This document shows positions 16,363-24,465 of a stretch of DNA of 64,000 nt, in pieces. This DNA comes from Chelatococcus sp. GTDB lineage: Bacteria; Pseudomonadota; Alphaproteobacteria; Rhizobiales; Beijerinckiaceae. Under the pieces are notes generated by a model. It ran no database searches. It was not told the DNA's origin and saw only the letters and a list, made by a program, of their open reading frames with translations. The stretch is from assembly GCA_003248805.1 (NCBI GenBank), contig QFQY01000037.1, forward strand, positions 3,422 to 67,421. Direction: 5' to 3'. A program made the translations under genes and the position numbers. The first letter of the stretch is position 1; each line of letters begins with the position of its first letter.

Positions 16363-16488
16363 ATGAAGATCCGCAATTCGCTGAAGTCGCTGCGCGCACG
16401 CCATCGCGACAACCAGCTCGTGCGCCGCAAGGGCCGCGTCTACATCATCAACAAGGTCCAGAAGCGCTTCAAGGCGCGTCAGGGCTGA
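16363..16488 (+). CDS. rpmJ: Ribosomal protein bL36
   Basis: A 41-aa basic protein: MKIRNSLKSLRARHRDNQ, then VRRKGRVYIINKVQKRFKAR. This is the alphaproteobacterial bL36 of the large ribosomal subunit. It lacks the four zinc-binding cysteines, so it is the C-minus (zinc-independent) form usual in this class. GGAG sits 8 bases before the ATG. It stands alone and is closed by a terminator. Confidence 0.97.
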   Translation: MKIRNSLKSLRARHRDNQLVRRKGRVYIINKVQKRFKARQG

Positions 16489-16534
16489 GCCTGCGCCGCG
16501 CGGCCTCGCCGCGCGTCGGGCTGCGACATGGAAG

Positions 16535-16564
16535 GCGGGCACGCGCAGGCGTGGCCCGCTTTTT
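16535..16564 (+). terminator. Rho-independent terminator after rpmJ
   Basis: GCGGGC-ACGC at 16535-16544 pairs with GCGT and GCCCGC at 16549-16559 (one bulged G), followed by five T at 16560-16564. Confidence 0.85.
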
Positions 16565-16625
16565 CCGTTCGCTTGTCGCGGCGGCGTGATTTGACCTGCT
16601 GCCGGAGCAGGCTACTATCGGCGGC

Positions 16626-17288
16626 ATGAACGCCGTGTCCCTTCTTGCGCGGATCCTGCTGGCAGGCGCCTTTCTGGTGGAGCCCGCCGCGAGTGGAATC
16701 GCTCGCGCCCAGCCCGCCCCCGCCGAACGGCCGGGCGCAGCCCCTGCCGCTCCGGCCGACAAGGACGACAACCCGGCCGCCCCTGCCCCGAGCGCGCCCC
16801 GTAGCCCCGCTGCGACCCTCGACAAGCTGTTCGAGCGCCTCGCCGCCGCCAAGACGCCGGAGGAGGCACAGGGGATCGCCCGGCTGATCCAGCGGCGCTG
16901 GGCGCGCTCAGGCTCCGACACCGCCGACCTGCTGATGACCCGCGCCCAGACGGCGATGAAGGACAAGCAGGTCGAGCTCGCCATCGAGCTGCTGGACCGG
17001 GTCGTGACGCTGGAGCCGGACTGGGCCGAGGCCTGGAACCAGCGCGCCAACGCTCTCTTTCTGGCCGGCGATCCGATTCGCTCCATGCTCGACATCGGCG
17101 AGGCGCTGAAGCGCGAGCCGAGGCATTACGGCGCCATGATCGGCCTGGGCACGATCCTGCGGCAACAGGGCGACGATAAGCGCGCCATGGCCGTGTTCCG
17201 CCGCGCGCTCGAAGTCTACCCGCAGCTCGAGGCCGGCAAGAACGCGGTCGATTCGCTGAAGACCGACATCGACGGGCGCGACGCCTGA
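16626..17288 (+). CDS. Exported TPR-repeat protein (220 aa)
   Basis: An N-terminal signal peptide (LLARILLAGAFLVEPAASG...AQP) is followed by a Pro/Ala-rich linker (residues about 30-60) and then tetratricopeptide-like helical repeats: TADLLMTRAQTAMKDKQVEL, LLDRVVTLEPDWAEAWNQRA, DIGEALKREPRHYGAMIGLG and AMAVFRRALEVYPQLE. TPR scaffolds mediate protein-protein contacts; here the likely location is the periplasm. It follows the rpmJ terminator and is probably an independent gene. The partner is unknown. Confidence 0.85.
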   Translation: MNAVSLLARILLAGAFLVEPAASGIARAQPAPAERPGAAPAAPADKDDNPAAPAPSAPRSPAATLDKLFERLAAAKTPEEAQGIARLIQRRWARSGSDTADLLMTRAQTAMKDKQVELAIELLDRVVTLEPDWAEAWNQRANALFLAGDPIRSMLDIGEALKREPRHYGAMIGLGTILRQQGDDKRAMAVFRRALEVYPQLEAGKNAVDSLKTDIDGRDA

Positions 17289-17383
17289 GCCATTTCGCGG
17301 GACGCCCCTTTGCGTGGCGTGCCGGTTTCCACGGCAAGTCCGTTTCGGCAAGTCCGTTTCCGCTCCGGCGTCGTAGACGAGGC

Positions 17384-18409
17384 ATGACTGTCCGCATCCT
17401 GCTTCTCGTCTTCGTCCCGATCGCGCTGGCCGCGGGCGCGCTCGCCGTGGTCTCGTCGCGGATTTCCGCGCAGGCCGCCATGGACCATCCGGCGCGGGGC
17501 GCCTTCGTCGAGGTCACCGGCGGCAGGCTGCACTATCGCGAGCGCCGGCCCGCGAGCGAACGAGCCGGGACCGTGGTGCTCGTCCACGGCGCCTCGGCCG
17601 CCCATGCGGACCTGTTCGCGACGCTGGGGCCCGAACTCGCGCGCTACCGCGTGGTCGCGCTCGACAGGCCGGGGCATGGCTGGAGCGATCGTCTCGCAGG
17701 CGACGCCATGGCCGATCCGGGTCGACAGGCGGCGGCGGTGATGCAGGCGCTCGACCGGCTCTCGCCCGAGCCCTTCGTGCTCGTCGCCCATTCGCTGGGC
17801 GGCGCGCTTTCGGCGCGCATCGCGCTCGACCGGCCGGAACGCCTGAGAGGGCTCGTCCTGCTGGGCGCGGTGACGCATCCCTGGCCCGGCGGCATCGCCT
17901 GGTACCACCATCTCGCCTCCTGGCCGATGGTCGGGCGGGCCTTCACCTGGATCGCCGGCGTGCCGCTGGCGCGGCTGCTGCTCGAGGATGGCGTCGCCAG
18001 CGTCTTCGCGCCCCGGTCCCGGCCGCCGGACTACCGCGGCGTGGCGGAGCTCGGCCTGCTGCTGCGGCCGGAGACCTTCCGGGCCAACTCCGCGGATATC
18101 GCGGCGACCCATGCCTTCGTCTCGGCACAGGCCCCGCGCTATCGCGCGCTGACGGTGCCGGTCGTCGCCATCAGCGGCGACAGCGACACGATCGTCTCAC
18201 CCGTCATCCATTCGGCGGCGATCGCGCGCGAGGCGCCGCAGGGGCGGCTCGTGCTGCTGCCGGGAGTAGGCCACATGCCGCATCACGCCGCGCCGGAAAT
18301 CGTGGCGGAGGCGGTCGACGCGCTGGCGGGACCGCGCTCGGCGCTCGCGCTGAACGAGGCCGGCCCTCGCGGCCCGGTCACGCCTTCTGGACGTGCTCCT
18401 GCGCGATGA
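17384..18409 (+). CDS. Membrane-anchored alpha/beta-hydrolase (341 aa)
   Basis: An uncleaved or leader-like hydrophobic N-terminus (ILLLVFVPIALAAGALAVV) precedes an alpha/beta-hydrolase fold: VVLVHGASAAHADLF (oxyanion region), VVALDRPGHGWSD, nucleophile elbow VAHSLGGALS, an Asp in AISGDSDTIV, and His in LPGVGHMPHHAA. The triad is complete. The substrate is unknown; the lid region is of ordinary size. The 3' end overlaps the convergent pyruvate kinase gene by 32 bases, leaving a low-complexity Pro/Arg tail here. Confidence 0.85.
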   Translation: MTVRILLLVFVPIALAAGALAVVSSRISAQAAMDHPARGAFVEVTGGRLHYRERRPASERAGTVVLVHGASAAHADLFATLGPELARYRVVALDRPGHGWSDRLAGDAMADPGRQAAAVMQALDRLSPEPFVLVAHSLGGALSARIALDRPERLRGLVLLGAVTHPWPGGIAWYHHLASWPMVGRAFTWIAGVPLARLLLEDGVASVFAPRSRPPDYRGVAELGLLLRPETFRANSADIAATHAFVSAQAPRYRALTVPVVAISGDSDTIVSPVIHSAAIAREAPQGRLVLLPGVGHMPHHAAPEIVAEAVDALAGPRSALALNEAGPRGPVTPSGRAPAR

Positions 18410-19817
18410 AGGCGATGCGGACCATATTGGTCGCGCCCGGCGTTCCGAAGGGCACGCCGGCCACCACGATGACGCGGTCTCCGAGATTGGCGTAGTGCTC
18501 GCGCACCGCGAACTTGCAGGCGCGGAAGGTCATGTCGTCGAGATCGCTGGCGTCCTTCGTCACGATGGCATGAACGCCCCAGACGAGGGTCAGGCGCCGG
18601 GCCGTGGCGCGGTTGGGCGTCAGGGCGATCACGGTCGAGTTCGGCCGCTCGCGCGCGATGCGCAGCGCCGTCGAGCCCGACGAGGTCCAGGCCGCGATCG
18701 CCTTGAGGTTCAGCGCCACCGCGATCTCGTGCGCGGCCTTGGCGATGGCGTCGGCGCCGGTCGCCTCGGGCTCGGCGCGCTGGGCCTCGAGGATCGAGCG
18801 ATAGATCGATTCGCTCTCCACCTCCTCGGCGATGCGGTTCATCATGGTCACCGCCTCGACGGGATACTGCCCCGCCGCGCTCTCGGCCGAGAGCATGACG
18901 GCGTCGGCCCCCTCGAAGACGGCCGTCGCGACGTCGGAGACCTCGGCGCGGGTCGGGACCGGCGCCGTGATCATGCTCTCCAGCATCTGCGTCGCGACCA
19001 CGACCGGCTTGCCCATGCGGCGCGCCACGCGGGTGATGCGCTTCTGGGTGCCCGGCACCTTCTCGATCGGCATCTCGACACCGAGGTCGCCGCGCGCGAC
19101 CATGATCGCATCCGAGGCCTCGACGATCTCTTCCAGCCGCGCCACCGCCTGCGGCTTCTCGATCTTGGCGAGCGCCAGCGCGCGGCCGCGAACGATCTTG
19201 CGCAGATCCGCCATGTCCTCCGGCCGCTGGACGAAGGAGAGCGCGATCCAGTCGACGCCGGTCTCGGCCGCGATCTCGGCGTCGGCACGGTCCTTGTCCG
19301 TCATGGCCGAGACGGGGATGGTGGTGTCGGGCAGGCTCACGCCCTTGCGGGAGGAGAGCCGGCCGCCGACGACGACGCGCGTCACCGCCTGGCTCGGGCT
19401 CGCCTTCTCGACGACGAGCCTGATCTTGCCGTCGTCCAGAATGAGGTTGTGCCCGGCCTCCAGGGCCGAGAGGATTTCCGGATGGGGCAGGTGCACGCGC
19501 TTGGCGTCGCCCGGCGCCGGGTCCGAATCGAGGACGAAGCGGGCGCCCTTCTCCAGCATCGCGCCGCCATCGCCGCCGAAGGCGCCGACGCGCAGCTTCG
19601 GTCCCTGGAGATCGACCAGGATGCCGACAGGGCGCCGGAACCTGCCCTCGAGCCCGCGCAGCATGGCGACCCGCTCGGCCAGTCCCTCGCGCTGCGTGTG
19701 GCTCATATTGATGCGGAAGACGTCGACACCGGCCTCGAACAGCTTCGCGCACATCTCCTCGGTCGAGGAGGCCGGGCCGAGCGTGGCGATGATCTTGATG
19801 CGGCGTTCGCGCTTCAT
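18378..19817 (-). CDS. pyk: Pyruvate kinase (479 aa)
   Basis: A full-length pyruvate kinase: IKIIATLGPASS start, FRINMSH, VDLQGPKLRVG, the active-site block ALAKIEKPQAV, MVARGDLGVEMP, MGKPVVVATQMLESM and the C-terminal domain with SSGSTALRIARERP. It catalyses PEP + ADP to pyruvate + ATP in the cytosol. The ATG at 19817 lies 13 bases after the DUF1036 stop and has GAGG upstream; a start at 19850 would overlap the DUF1036 gene and add a non-family leader. It is the last gene of a glycerate kinase - DUF1036 - pyk unit. Confidence 0.95.
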   Translation of the reverse strand: MKRERRIKIIATLGPASSTEEMCAKLFEAGVDVFRINMSHTQREGLAERVAMLRGLEGRFRRPVGILVDLQGPKLRVGAFGGDGGAMLEKGARFVLDSDPAPGDAKRVHLPHPEILSALEAGHNLILDDGKIRLVVEKASPSQAVTRVVVGGRLSSRKGVSLPDTTIPVSAMTDKDRADAEIAAETGVDWIALSFVQRPEDMADLRKIVRGRALALAKIEKPQAVARLEEIVEASDAIMVARGDLGVEMPIEKVPGTQKRITRVARRMGKPVVVATQMLESMITAPVPTRAEVSDVATAVFEGADAVMLSAESAAGQYPVEAVTMMNRIAEEVESESIYRSILEAQRAEPEATGADAIAKAAHEIAVALNLKAIAAWTSSGSTALRIARERPNSTVIALTPNRATARRLTLVWGVHAIVTKDASDLDDMTFRACKFAVREHYANLGDRVIVVAGVPFGTPGATNMVRIAFIAQEHVQKA

Positions 19818-19830
19818 GGGGTCCGTTTCC

Positions 19831-20274
19831 TCAAGGCCTCGGCGGCGCACCGCCCGTGCCGTCCGTCAATTGGATCGTCCAGCTCTTTTGTTCGCCGGTA
19901 TCGACCTCGAAGAAGCCCGAGCGATCGTATCCGCGCGCCAGGCAATCTTCTATTCCGCGAATGGTGAATTCCTTGTTGCGGGTGCACATCACGGACTTGC
20001 CGGTCCATTCGCCGCCCTTGTCGTAGTCGATGGCGTGGACATAGTAGTAGCGGGCCGCGAGAGTGCCGCGCAGCAGCGTCTCGCAGGCACGCGGGCTGAT
20101 GTTCCACCAGCCTTCGGTCGTCCAGCCCTGCGCATCGCGATAGGCGATCGCGACGCCGACGCGGCTGTTCGTGGTGTTGCACATGCGCAGATCGGCCCTG
20201 GCCGCGTCCGGCGCCACGGCGAGACCGCAGACGGCGAGGGCAAGGCAGAGGGCGGCGCGGGCAACGGGCGACAT
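19831..20274 (-). CDS. DUF1036 exported protein (147 aa)
   Basis: A signal peptide (ALCLALAVCGLAVAPDAARA) is followed by a DUF1036 domain: LRMCNTTNSRVGVAIAYRD, TTEGWWNISPRACETLLRG, YYYVHAIDYDKGGEW. Several cysteines (CNTT, RACE, MCTR, EDCL) could form disulfides in the periplasm. The function of DUF1036 is not established. It starts 2 bases after the glycerate kinase stop and ends 13 bases before pyk, so it is embedded in a glycolytic unit, an arrangement also seen in other Alphaproteobacteria as far as I recall. Confidence 0.85.
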   Translation of the reverse strand: MSPVARAALCLALAVCGLAVAPDAARADLRMCNTTNSRVGVAIAYRDAQGWTTEGWWNISPRACETLLRGTLAARYYYVHAIDYDKGGEWTGKSVMCTRNKEFTIRGIEDCLARGYDRSGFFEVDTGEQKSWTIQLTDGTGGAPPRP

Positions 20275-20276
20275 TC

Positions 20277-21587
20277 TCAGGGCTCGATCAGAATCACGCG
20301 GCAGTCGTTGACGTTGGTCATGGTCGGCCCGGTCCCCAGCAGATCGCCGAGCCCCTCGAAGAAGCCGGTCGAATCGTTGTCCGCCAGCGATCGGGCAGGA
20401 TCAAGACCGAGGGCCTGCGCGCGCGCAAGGGTCGTGGCGTCGATGACGGCACCGGCCGGGTCGCTCGCCTCGCCGCCGCCGCCGTCAGTGCCGTCCGTGT
20501 CGCCGGACAGGGCGACGATGCCCGTCTCGGCCCGCAGCGCGAGCGCCAGCGCCAGCGCATACTCCTGATTGGGGCCGCCACGGCCGTTCCCGCGCAGCGT
20601 CACGGTGAGCTCCCCGCCGGAGAGGATCGCCGCGCGACGCCCCTCGGCCTTGAGCGCGCGGGCAAGCCCGGCATGACGCGCCGCGACCTCGCGCGCCTCG
20701 CCCTCGACATCGGGACCGAGGTCATGCACCGCGTAGCCGGCCGCCTCGGCGGCGGCGCGGGCTGCGGCGAGCGCATCGGCCGGTTTCGCGACGATGCGAA
20801 ACTCGCTGCGGGCGAAGGCCGGATGACCGGGCTTGGGCGTCTCGTTGCCATCGTCGTCCAGAAGCTCGCGCGCGGCGGCCGGCAGGCTCAGGCCGTAGCG
20901 CGCCACGATTGCGCGGGCCTGTTCGGTCGTGCTCGGATCGGGAACGGTCGGGCCGGAGGCGATCGCGGCCGGCTCGTCGCCCGGCACGTCGGAGATGGCG
21001 AGGGTGAGGAGCCGCGCCGGCGCGGCGGCGAGCGCGAGACGGCCGCCCTTGATGCGCGAAAGCCGCTTGCGGACGATGTTCATCTCGCCGATCGGCGCGC
21101 CGGAGCGCAGCAGCGACCGGGTGACGGCCTGCTTCTCCGCGAGCGTCAGCGCGCCCGCGGGAGCGACCCAGTTGGCCGAGCCGCCGCCCGAGAGCAGGAC
21201 CAGCACGAGATCGCCCTCCCCGGCCGAGGCCGCGAGCGCGAGCGCCCGCTCGGCGCTGCGCACGCTGCCCTCGTCGGGCACGGGATGGCCGGCGGCGACC
21301 ATTGGCACATGGCGGGTCGGCAGTTCGTAGCCGTGCCGGGCGACGGCATGGCCGAGCAGCCGCTCGGGCGGGAAACCCGAATCGAGATAATGCGCCTCGG
21401 CGAGCACCGTCATGCTGCCGGCGGCCTTGCCGGCGGCGAGCAGGATCAGCCGGCCGTTGGCGGGCGCCGGCGGCAGATGCGGGGCCAGGCAGCCGGCGGG
21501 ATGGGCGCGGGCGACGGCCGCATCGAAGACGGCGCGCGCAGCCTCGCGCATCCGCGCGATCTGCGCGGCGGGTTCCTGAGTTGTCAC
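20277..21587 (-). CDS. Glycerate 2-kinase, DUF4147/MOFRL family (436 aa)
   Basis: The N-terminal DUF4147 domain has LILLAAGKAAGSM, the phosphate-binding LLSGGGSANWVAP, the catalytic-lysine region NIVRKRLSRIKGGRLA and LAISDVPGDEPAAIASGPT. The C-terminal MOFRL domain has GNGRGGPNQEYALALAL, ALSGDTDGTDG and NDSTGFF. The enzyme makes 2-phosphoglycerate from D-glycerate and feeds lower glycolysis, consistent with pyk downstream. The start is a GTG at 21587 with AGGAGGG 7 bases upstream; Met codons further upstream run back across the divergent gene and are rejected. Related enzymes are called GckA or TtuD. Confidence 0.9.
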   Translation of the reverse strand: MTTQEPAAQIARMREAARAVFDAAVARAHPAGCLAPHLPPAPANGRLILLAAGKAAGSMTVLAEAHYLDSGFPPERLLGHAVARHGYELPTRHVPMVAAGHPVPDEGSVRSAERALALAASAGEGDLVLVLLSGGGSANWVAPAGALTLAEKQAVTRSLLRSGAPIGEMNIVRKRLSRIKGGRLALAAAPARLLTLAISDVPGDEPAAIASGPTVPDPSTTEQARAIVARYGLSLPAAARELLDDDGNETPKPGHPAFARSEFRIVAKPADALAAARAAAEAAGYAVHDLGPDVEGEAREVAARHAGLARALKAEGRRAAILSGGELTVTLRGNGRGGPNQEYALALALALRAETGIVALSGDTDGTDGGGGEASDPAGAVIDATTLARAQALGLDPARSLADNDSTGFFEGLGDLLGTGPTMTNVNDCRVILIEP

Positions 21588-21687
21588 GACAGCGCCCTCC
21601 TTGCCTCCGGTCGATTTTTGGTCACGACTCGTCCCTAGGGAATCGAGGCTCTTCCTCCACCGCCTCGTATAATCATACTTTTTCGAG

Positions 21688-22482
21688 ATGTGCATGCCCT
21701 CCCACCCGGTTGCGCCGCTGAGACCGGGCGACGTCGAAACCATCGCCGGCGATCCCGCGACCGGCGTTCTGCTGATCTGCGACCACGCCAGCAACGCCAT
21801 TCCGGCGGAACTCAATTCGCTCGGGCTTCCTCCGGGAGAGCTGGAGCGCCACATCGCCTACGATATCGGGGCGGCGGAGATGACCCGCGCGATGGCGCAG
21901 GCGCTCGGCGCGCCGGCCGTGCTGTCGCATTTCTCGCGGCTCCTGATCGACCCCAATCGCGGGCTCGACGACCCGACGCTGGTGATGCGGCTGTCGGACG
22001 GCGCGATCATTCCCGGCAATCGCCATCTCGACGAGGCCGGCATCGCCGCCCGCGTCGCCCGGTATTATGCGCCCTATGACGCGGCGATCGCGGCCGCGAT
22101 AGACCGCGCGCTTGCGCTCGGGCATCCGCCGGCGATCGTCTCGCTGCATTCCTTCACGCCGTTCTGGAAGGCGACCGCGCGCCCCTGGCATGTCGGCGTG
22201 CTCTGGGACGGAGAGGGGCGGCTGGCGCGCCCGCTGATCGCCGCCCTGGAGGCGCAGCCCGACCTGGTCGTCGGCGACAACGAGCCCTATCGCGGCGGCC
22301 TTCCGGGCGACACCATCGACCGCCATGCCGCGCGCCGGGGCCTGGCCGATGCCCTGATCGAGATCCGCCAGGATCTGATCGCCACGGAGCAGGCGGCGCG
22401 GGCGTGGGGCCGGCGCCTCGCCGACCTCCTGCCGCCCTGCCTCGCCACGTTGCAGGCCGGCGCCGAGGCCGCGCCCTGTTGA
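21688..22482 (+). CDS. N-formylglutamate amidohydrolase family protein (264 aa)
   Basis: The family blocks are present: VLLICDHASNAIPAEL (metal/His site), HIAYDIGAAEMTRAMA, LIDPNRGLDDPTL, IVSLHSFTP and DNEPYRGGLPGDTIDRHA. The enzyme class hydrolyses N-formylglutamate (histidine catabolism) or related acyl-amino acids. No hut genes are nearby, so the physiological substrate is open. The ATG at 21688 has no clear ribosome-binding site; 21694 is an alternative. It is divergent from the glycerate kinase gene. A TATAAT hexamer at 21668-21673 is too close to the start for an ordinary leader. Confidence 0.85.
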   Translation: MCMPSHPVAPLRPGDVETIAGDPATGVLLICDHASNAIPAELNSLGLPPGELERHIAYDIGAAEMTRAMAQALGAPAVLSHFSRLLIDPNRGLDDPTLVMRLSDGAIIPGNRHLDEAGIAARVARYYAPYDAAIAAAIDRALALGHPPAIVSLHSFTPFWKATARPWHVGVLWDGEGRLARPLIAALEAQPDLVVGDNEPYRGGLPGDTIDRHAARRGLADALIEIRQDLIATEQAARAWGRRLADLLPPCLATLQAGAEAAPC

Positions 22483-22484
22483 GA

Positions 22485-22500
22485 GCCGCGCCATCGCGGC
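22485..22500 (+). terminator. Short hairpin after the amidohydrolase gene
   Basis: GCCGCG and CGCGGC around CCAT, 2 bases after the stop codon. No T tract, so only a weak terminator candidate. Confidence 0.3.
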
Positions 22501-22653
22501 GCCTTGCGGCTTGACGGGCGGGGCCGATCCGGGCGAACCCTCCCGCCCGATCAATCCTGGTTTCGATCGAAGGCATCGTGCGAAGCCTGACCCACGACAG
22601 GCGCTGATCCAGATCTGGCAGAGCCGAAATTCACATATCCGGAGCTATGACCC

Positions 22654-22914
22654 ATGAGCCAAGTCGAGACCGAAGCCGGCAGCGTCGCCGCTGACGAGCT
22701 GAAGCAGTTCATCGAGCGCATCGAGCGACTCGAAGAAGAGAAAGCGTCGATCCAGGGCGACATCAAGGAAGTCTATGCCGAGCTGAAGGGCCGCGGATAT
22801 GACGCCAAGGCCATCAGGACGATCGTCCGGCTGAGGAAGCAGGACCACGCCGAGCGCCAGGAACAGGAAGCCATCCTCGACCTCTACATGCAGGCCCTCG
22901 GGATGCATGTGTAA
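22654..22914 (+). CDS. gapR: DUF2312 protein, GapR-like nucleoid-associated protein (86 aa)
   Basis: Residues about 14-86 match DUF2312: ELKQFIERIERLEEEKASIQ, DIKEVYAELKGRGYDAKAI, IVRLRKQDHAERQEQE and LDLYMQALGM. The Caulobacter member, GapR, is a tetrameric clamp that binds overtwisted AT-rich DNA ahead of replication and transcription and stimulates type II topoisomerases. Length and helix layout agree. GGAG precedes the ATG. The gene is free-standing, followed by strong hairpins. Confidence 0.92.
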   Translation: MSQVETEAGSVAADELKQFIERIERLEEEKASIQGDIKEVYAELKGRGYDAKAIRTIVRLRKQDHAERQEQEAILDLYMQALGMHV

Positions 22915-22933
22915 CGCTTGAGGCGTATCGACT

Positions 22934-22997
22934 GCCGGGATCGCGAAGCCTGACCTTCGGCGTCCCGGCTGACATCGCGGAGCCGGGAGGCTCCGCG
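22934..22997 (+). terminator. Tandem hairpins after gapR
   Basis: Two hairpins: GCCGGGA (22934-22940) with TCCCGGC (22963-22969), with inner CGAAG/CTTCG, and a perfect 9-bp stem, CGCGGAGCC (22976-22984) with GGCTCCGCG (22989-22997). No T tract. The remaining 340 bases to the next gene show nothing recognisable. Confidence 0.5.
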
Positions 22998-23340
22998 TGG
23001 ACAGTGCCTGCACCATGCGCTCGAGGCCCTCTCGGCGAAGAGGTCGCCCCGATCTGCCCGGCCTGGACGCTGTCGAGACAGAGAAAGCGACCGGGGACGC
23101 CCGGCGCGAGGGCCGCGGACCAACGCCGCGGGGCGTCTCCCGGCCGTTTCCCCCGGCCGCCGACGTCATGGCTCCGCCCGTCACCGAAGCCGTCGGCGCG
23201 GAACACAATATCGCTTGACCGATCTCTCTCCGTTCGGGTCCGATCCGGACCCGTTCTCGGCGTTCGTCCGGACGGGGCCTCGCAGCGGGCAGCCGCCCAC
23301 CCGGCCAAGGCGCGAAGCGACGGCAGGCAGAAGGCATCGC

Positions 23341-24465
23341 ATGGTCCGTTTCCTCCACAGCGCCGACCTGCATCTCGGCAAGCCCTTCGGCTCGATGCCG
23401 GACGAGCTGCGCGGGCGTCTGCGCGAGGCCCGCCACACCGTGCTCGACCGCCTGGCGGTCCGGGCCCGTGCCGCCGGCGCGGAGACGATCCTGCTCGCGG
23501 GGGACGTGTTCGACACGGAAACGCCGAGCCCGGCCGTGCTCCGTCAGGCGCTGGCGGCCATGGCGGGACATGACGGCCTTCGCTGGATCCTGTTGCCCGG
23601 CAATCACGATTCGCTCGCGGCCGAAGCGCTCTGGGCCGGGCTGGCGACCTCACGGCCCGCCAATGTGCTGCTCGCGACCGAGCCGACGCCTCTCCGGCTC
23701 TCCGACGACGCCGTCCTGCTCCCTGCGCCCTGCACGACGCGCCGGCCCGGCCGCGACCTCACCGAATGGATGGACATGGCGGCGACGCCGCCGGGCACGA
23801 TCCGGATCGGGCTCGCCCATGGCGCCGTCCAGAGCTTTTCCGAGGATGGCGGCGCCGGCGACGTGATCGCGCCCGACCGGGCGGCCCGCGCCGGGCTGAG
23901 CTATCTCGCCCTCGGGGATTGGCATGGCCAGATGAGGATCGGACCGCGGAGCTGGTACAGCGGCGCCCCGGAGCCGGACCGTTTCAAGCACGATGCGTCC
24001 GGCCGTGCCCTGCTGGTCACGATCGCCGCGGCCGAAGCCGAGCCCGTGGTCGAGCCCGTGGAGACCGGATCGTTCGCGTGGCGCACGCTCGCCCTCGACT
24101 GCCTGGCGGGCGACGACCCCGGCGCACATCTGGCGGCGCTGCTGCCCGAGGGGCCCGCGCGACGTCAGACGCTGCTGCGCATCCTCGCGACAGGCCGGAC
24201 ACGGCCGCCGGCGCGAAGCCGGCTGGAGGCGGATCTGGCGGCGATCGCGCCGGAATTCGCCCTGCTGCAGCTCGAGGCGCAGGAGCTGGTGACGGAATGC
24301 GAGAGCGAGGATCTCGACCAGATCGACCGTGCCGGCGCCTTGCGCCAGGCCGCCGACATGCTGCTTGCCGAGAGCCGGGACGATAGCCGCGCATCGGCCG
24401 AGCGCGAGGTGGCGCGCGAGGCGCTGATGCGTCTGTTCTCCTACTGCGCGGCGGCGTCCCGATGA
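23341..24465 (+). CDS. SbcD-like DNA repair exonuclease subunit (calcineurin-type phosphoesterase, 374 aa)
   Basis: Metallophosphoesterase motifs: FLHSADLHLGKPF (D-x-H), ILLAGDVFDTE (GD), LLPGNHDSLA (GNHD) and IGLAHGAV...LALGDWHG (GH/GDxH). These are the di-metal nuclease signatures of SbcD/Mre11. The ATG at 23341 begins the domain directly; earlier in-frame starts lack family sequence. The stop overlaps the start of the SbcC-like gene (ATGA), so the two are translationally coupled, as in other SbcCD pairs. The complex would process DNA ends and hairpins. The C-terminal region is divergent, consistent with the YhaO/SbcD-like branch rather than classical SbcD. Confidence 0.88.
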   Translation: MVRFLHSADLHLGKPFGSMPDELRGRLREARHTVLDRLAVRARAAGAETILLAGDVFDTETPSPAVLRQALAAMAGHDGLRWILLPGNHDSLAAEALWAGLATSRPANVLLATEPTPLRLSDDAVLLPAPCTTRRPGRDLTEWMDMAATPPGTIRIGLAHGAVQSFSEDGGAGDVIAPDRAARAGLSYLALGDWHGQMRIGPRSWYSGAPEPDRFKHDASGRALLVTIAAAEAEPVVEPVETGSFAWRTLALDCLAGDDPGAHLAALLPEGPARRQTLLRILATGRTRPPARSRLEADLAAIAPEFALLQLEAQELVTECESEDLDQIDRAGALRQAADMLLAESRDDSRASAEREVAREALMRLFSYCAAASR

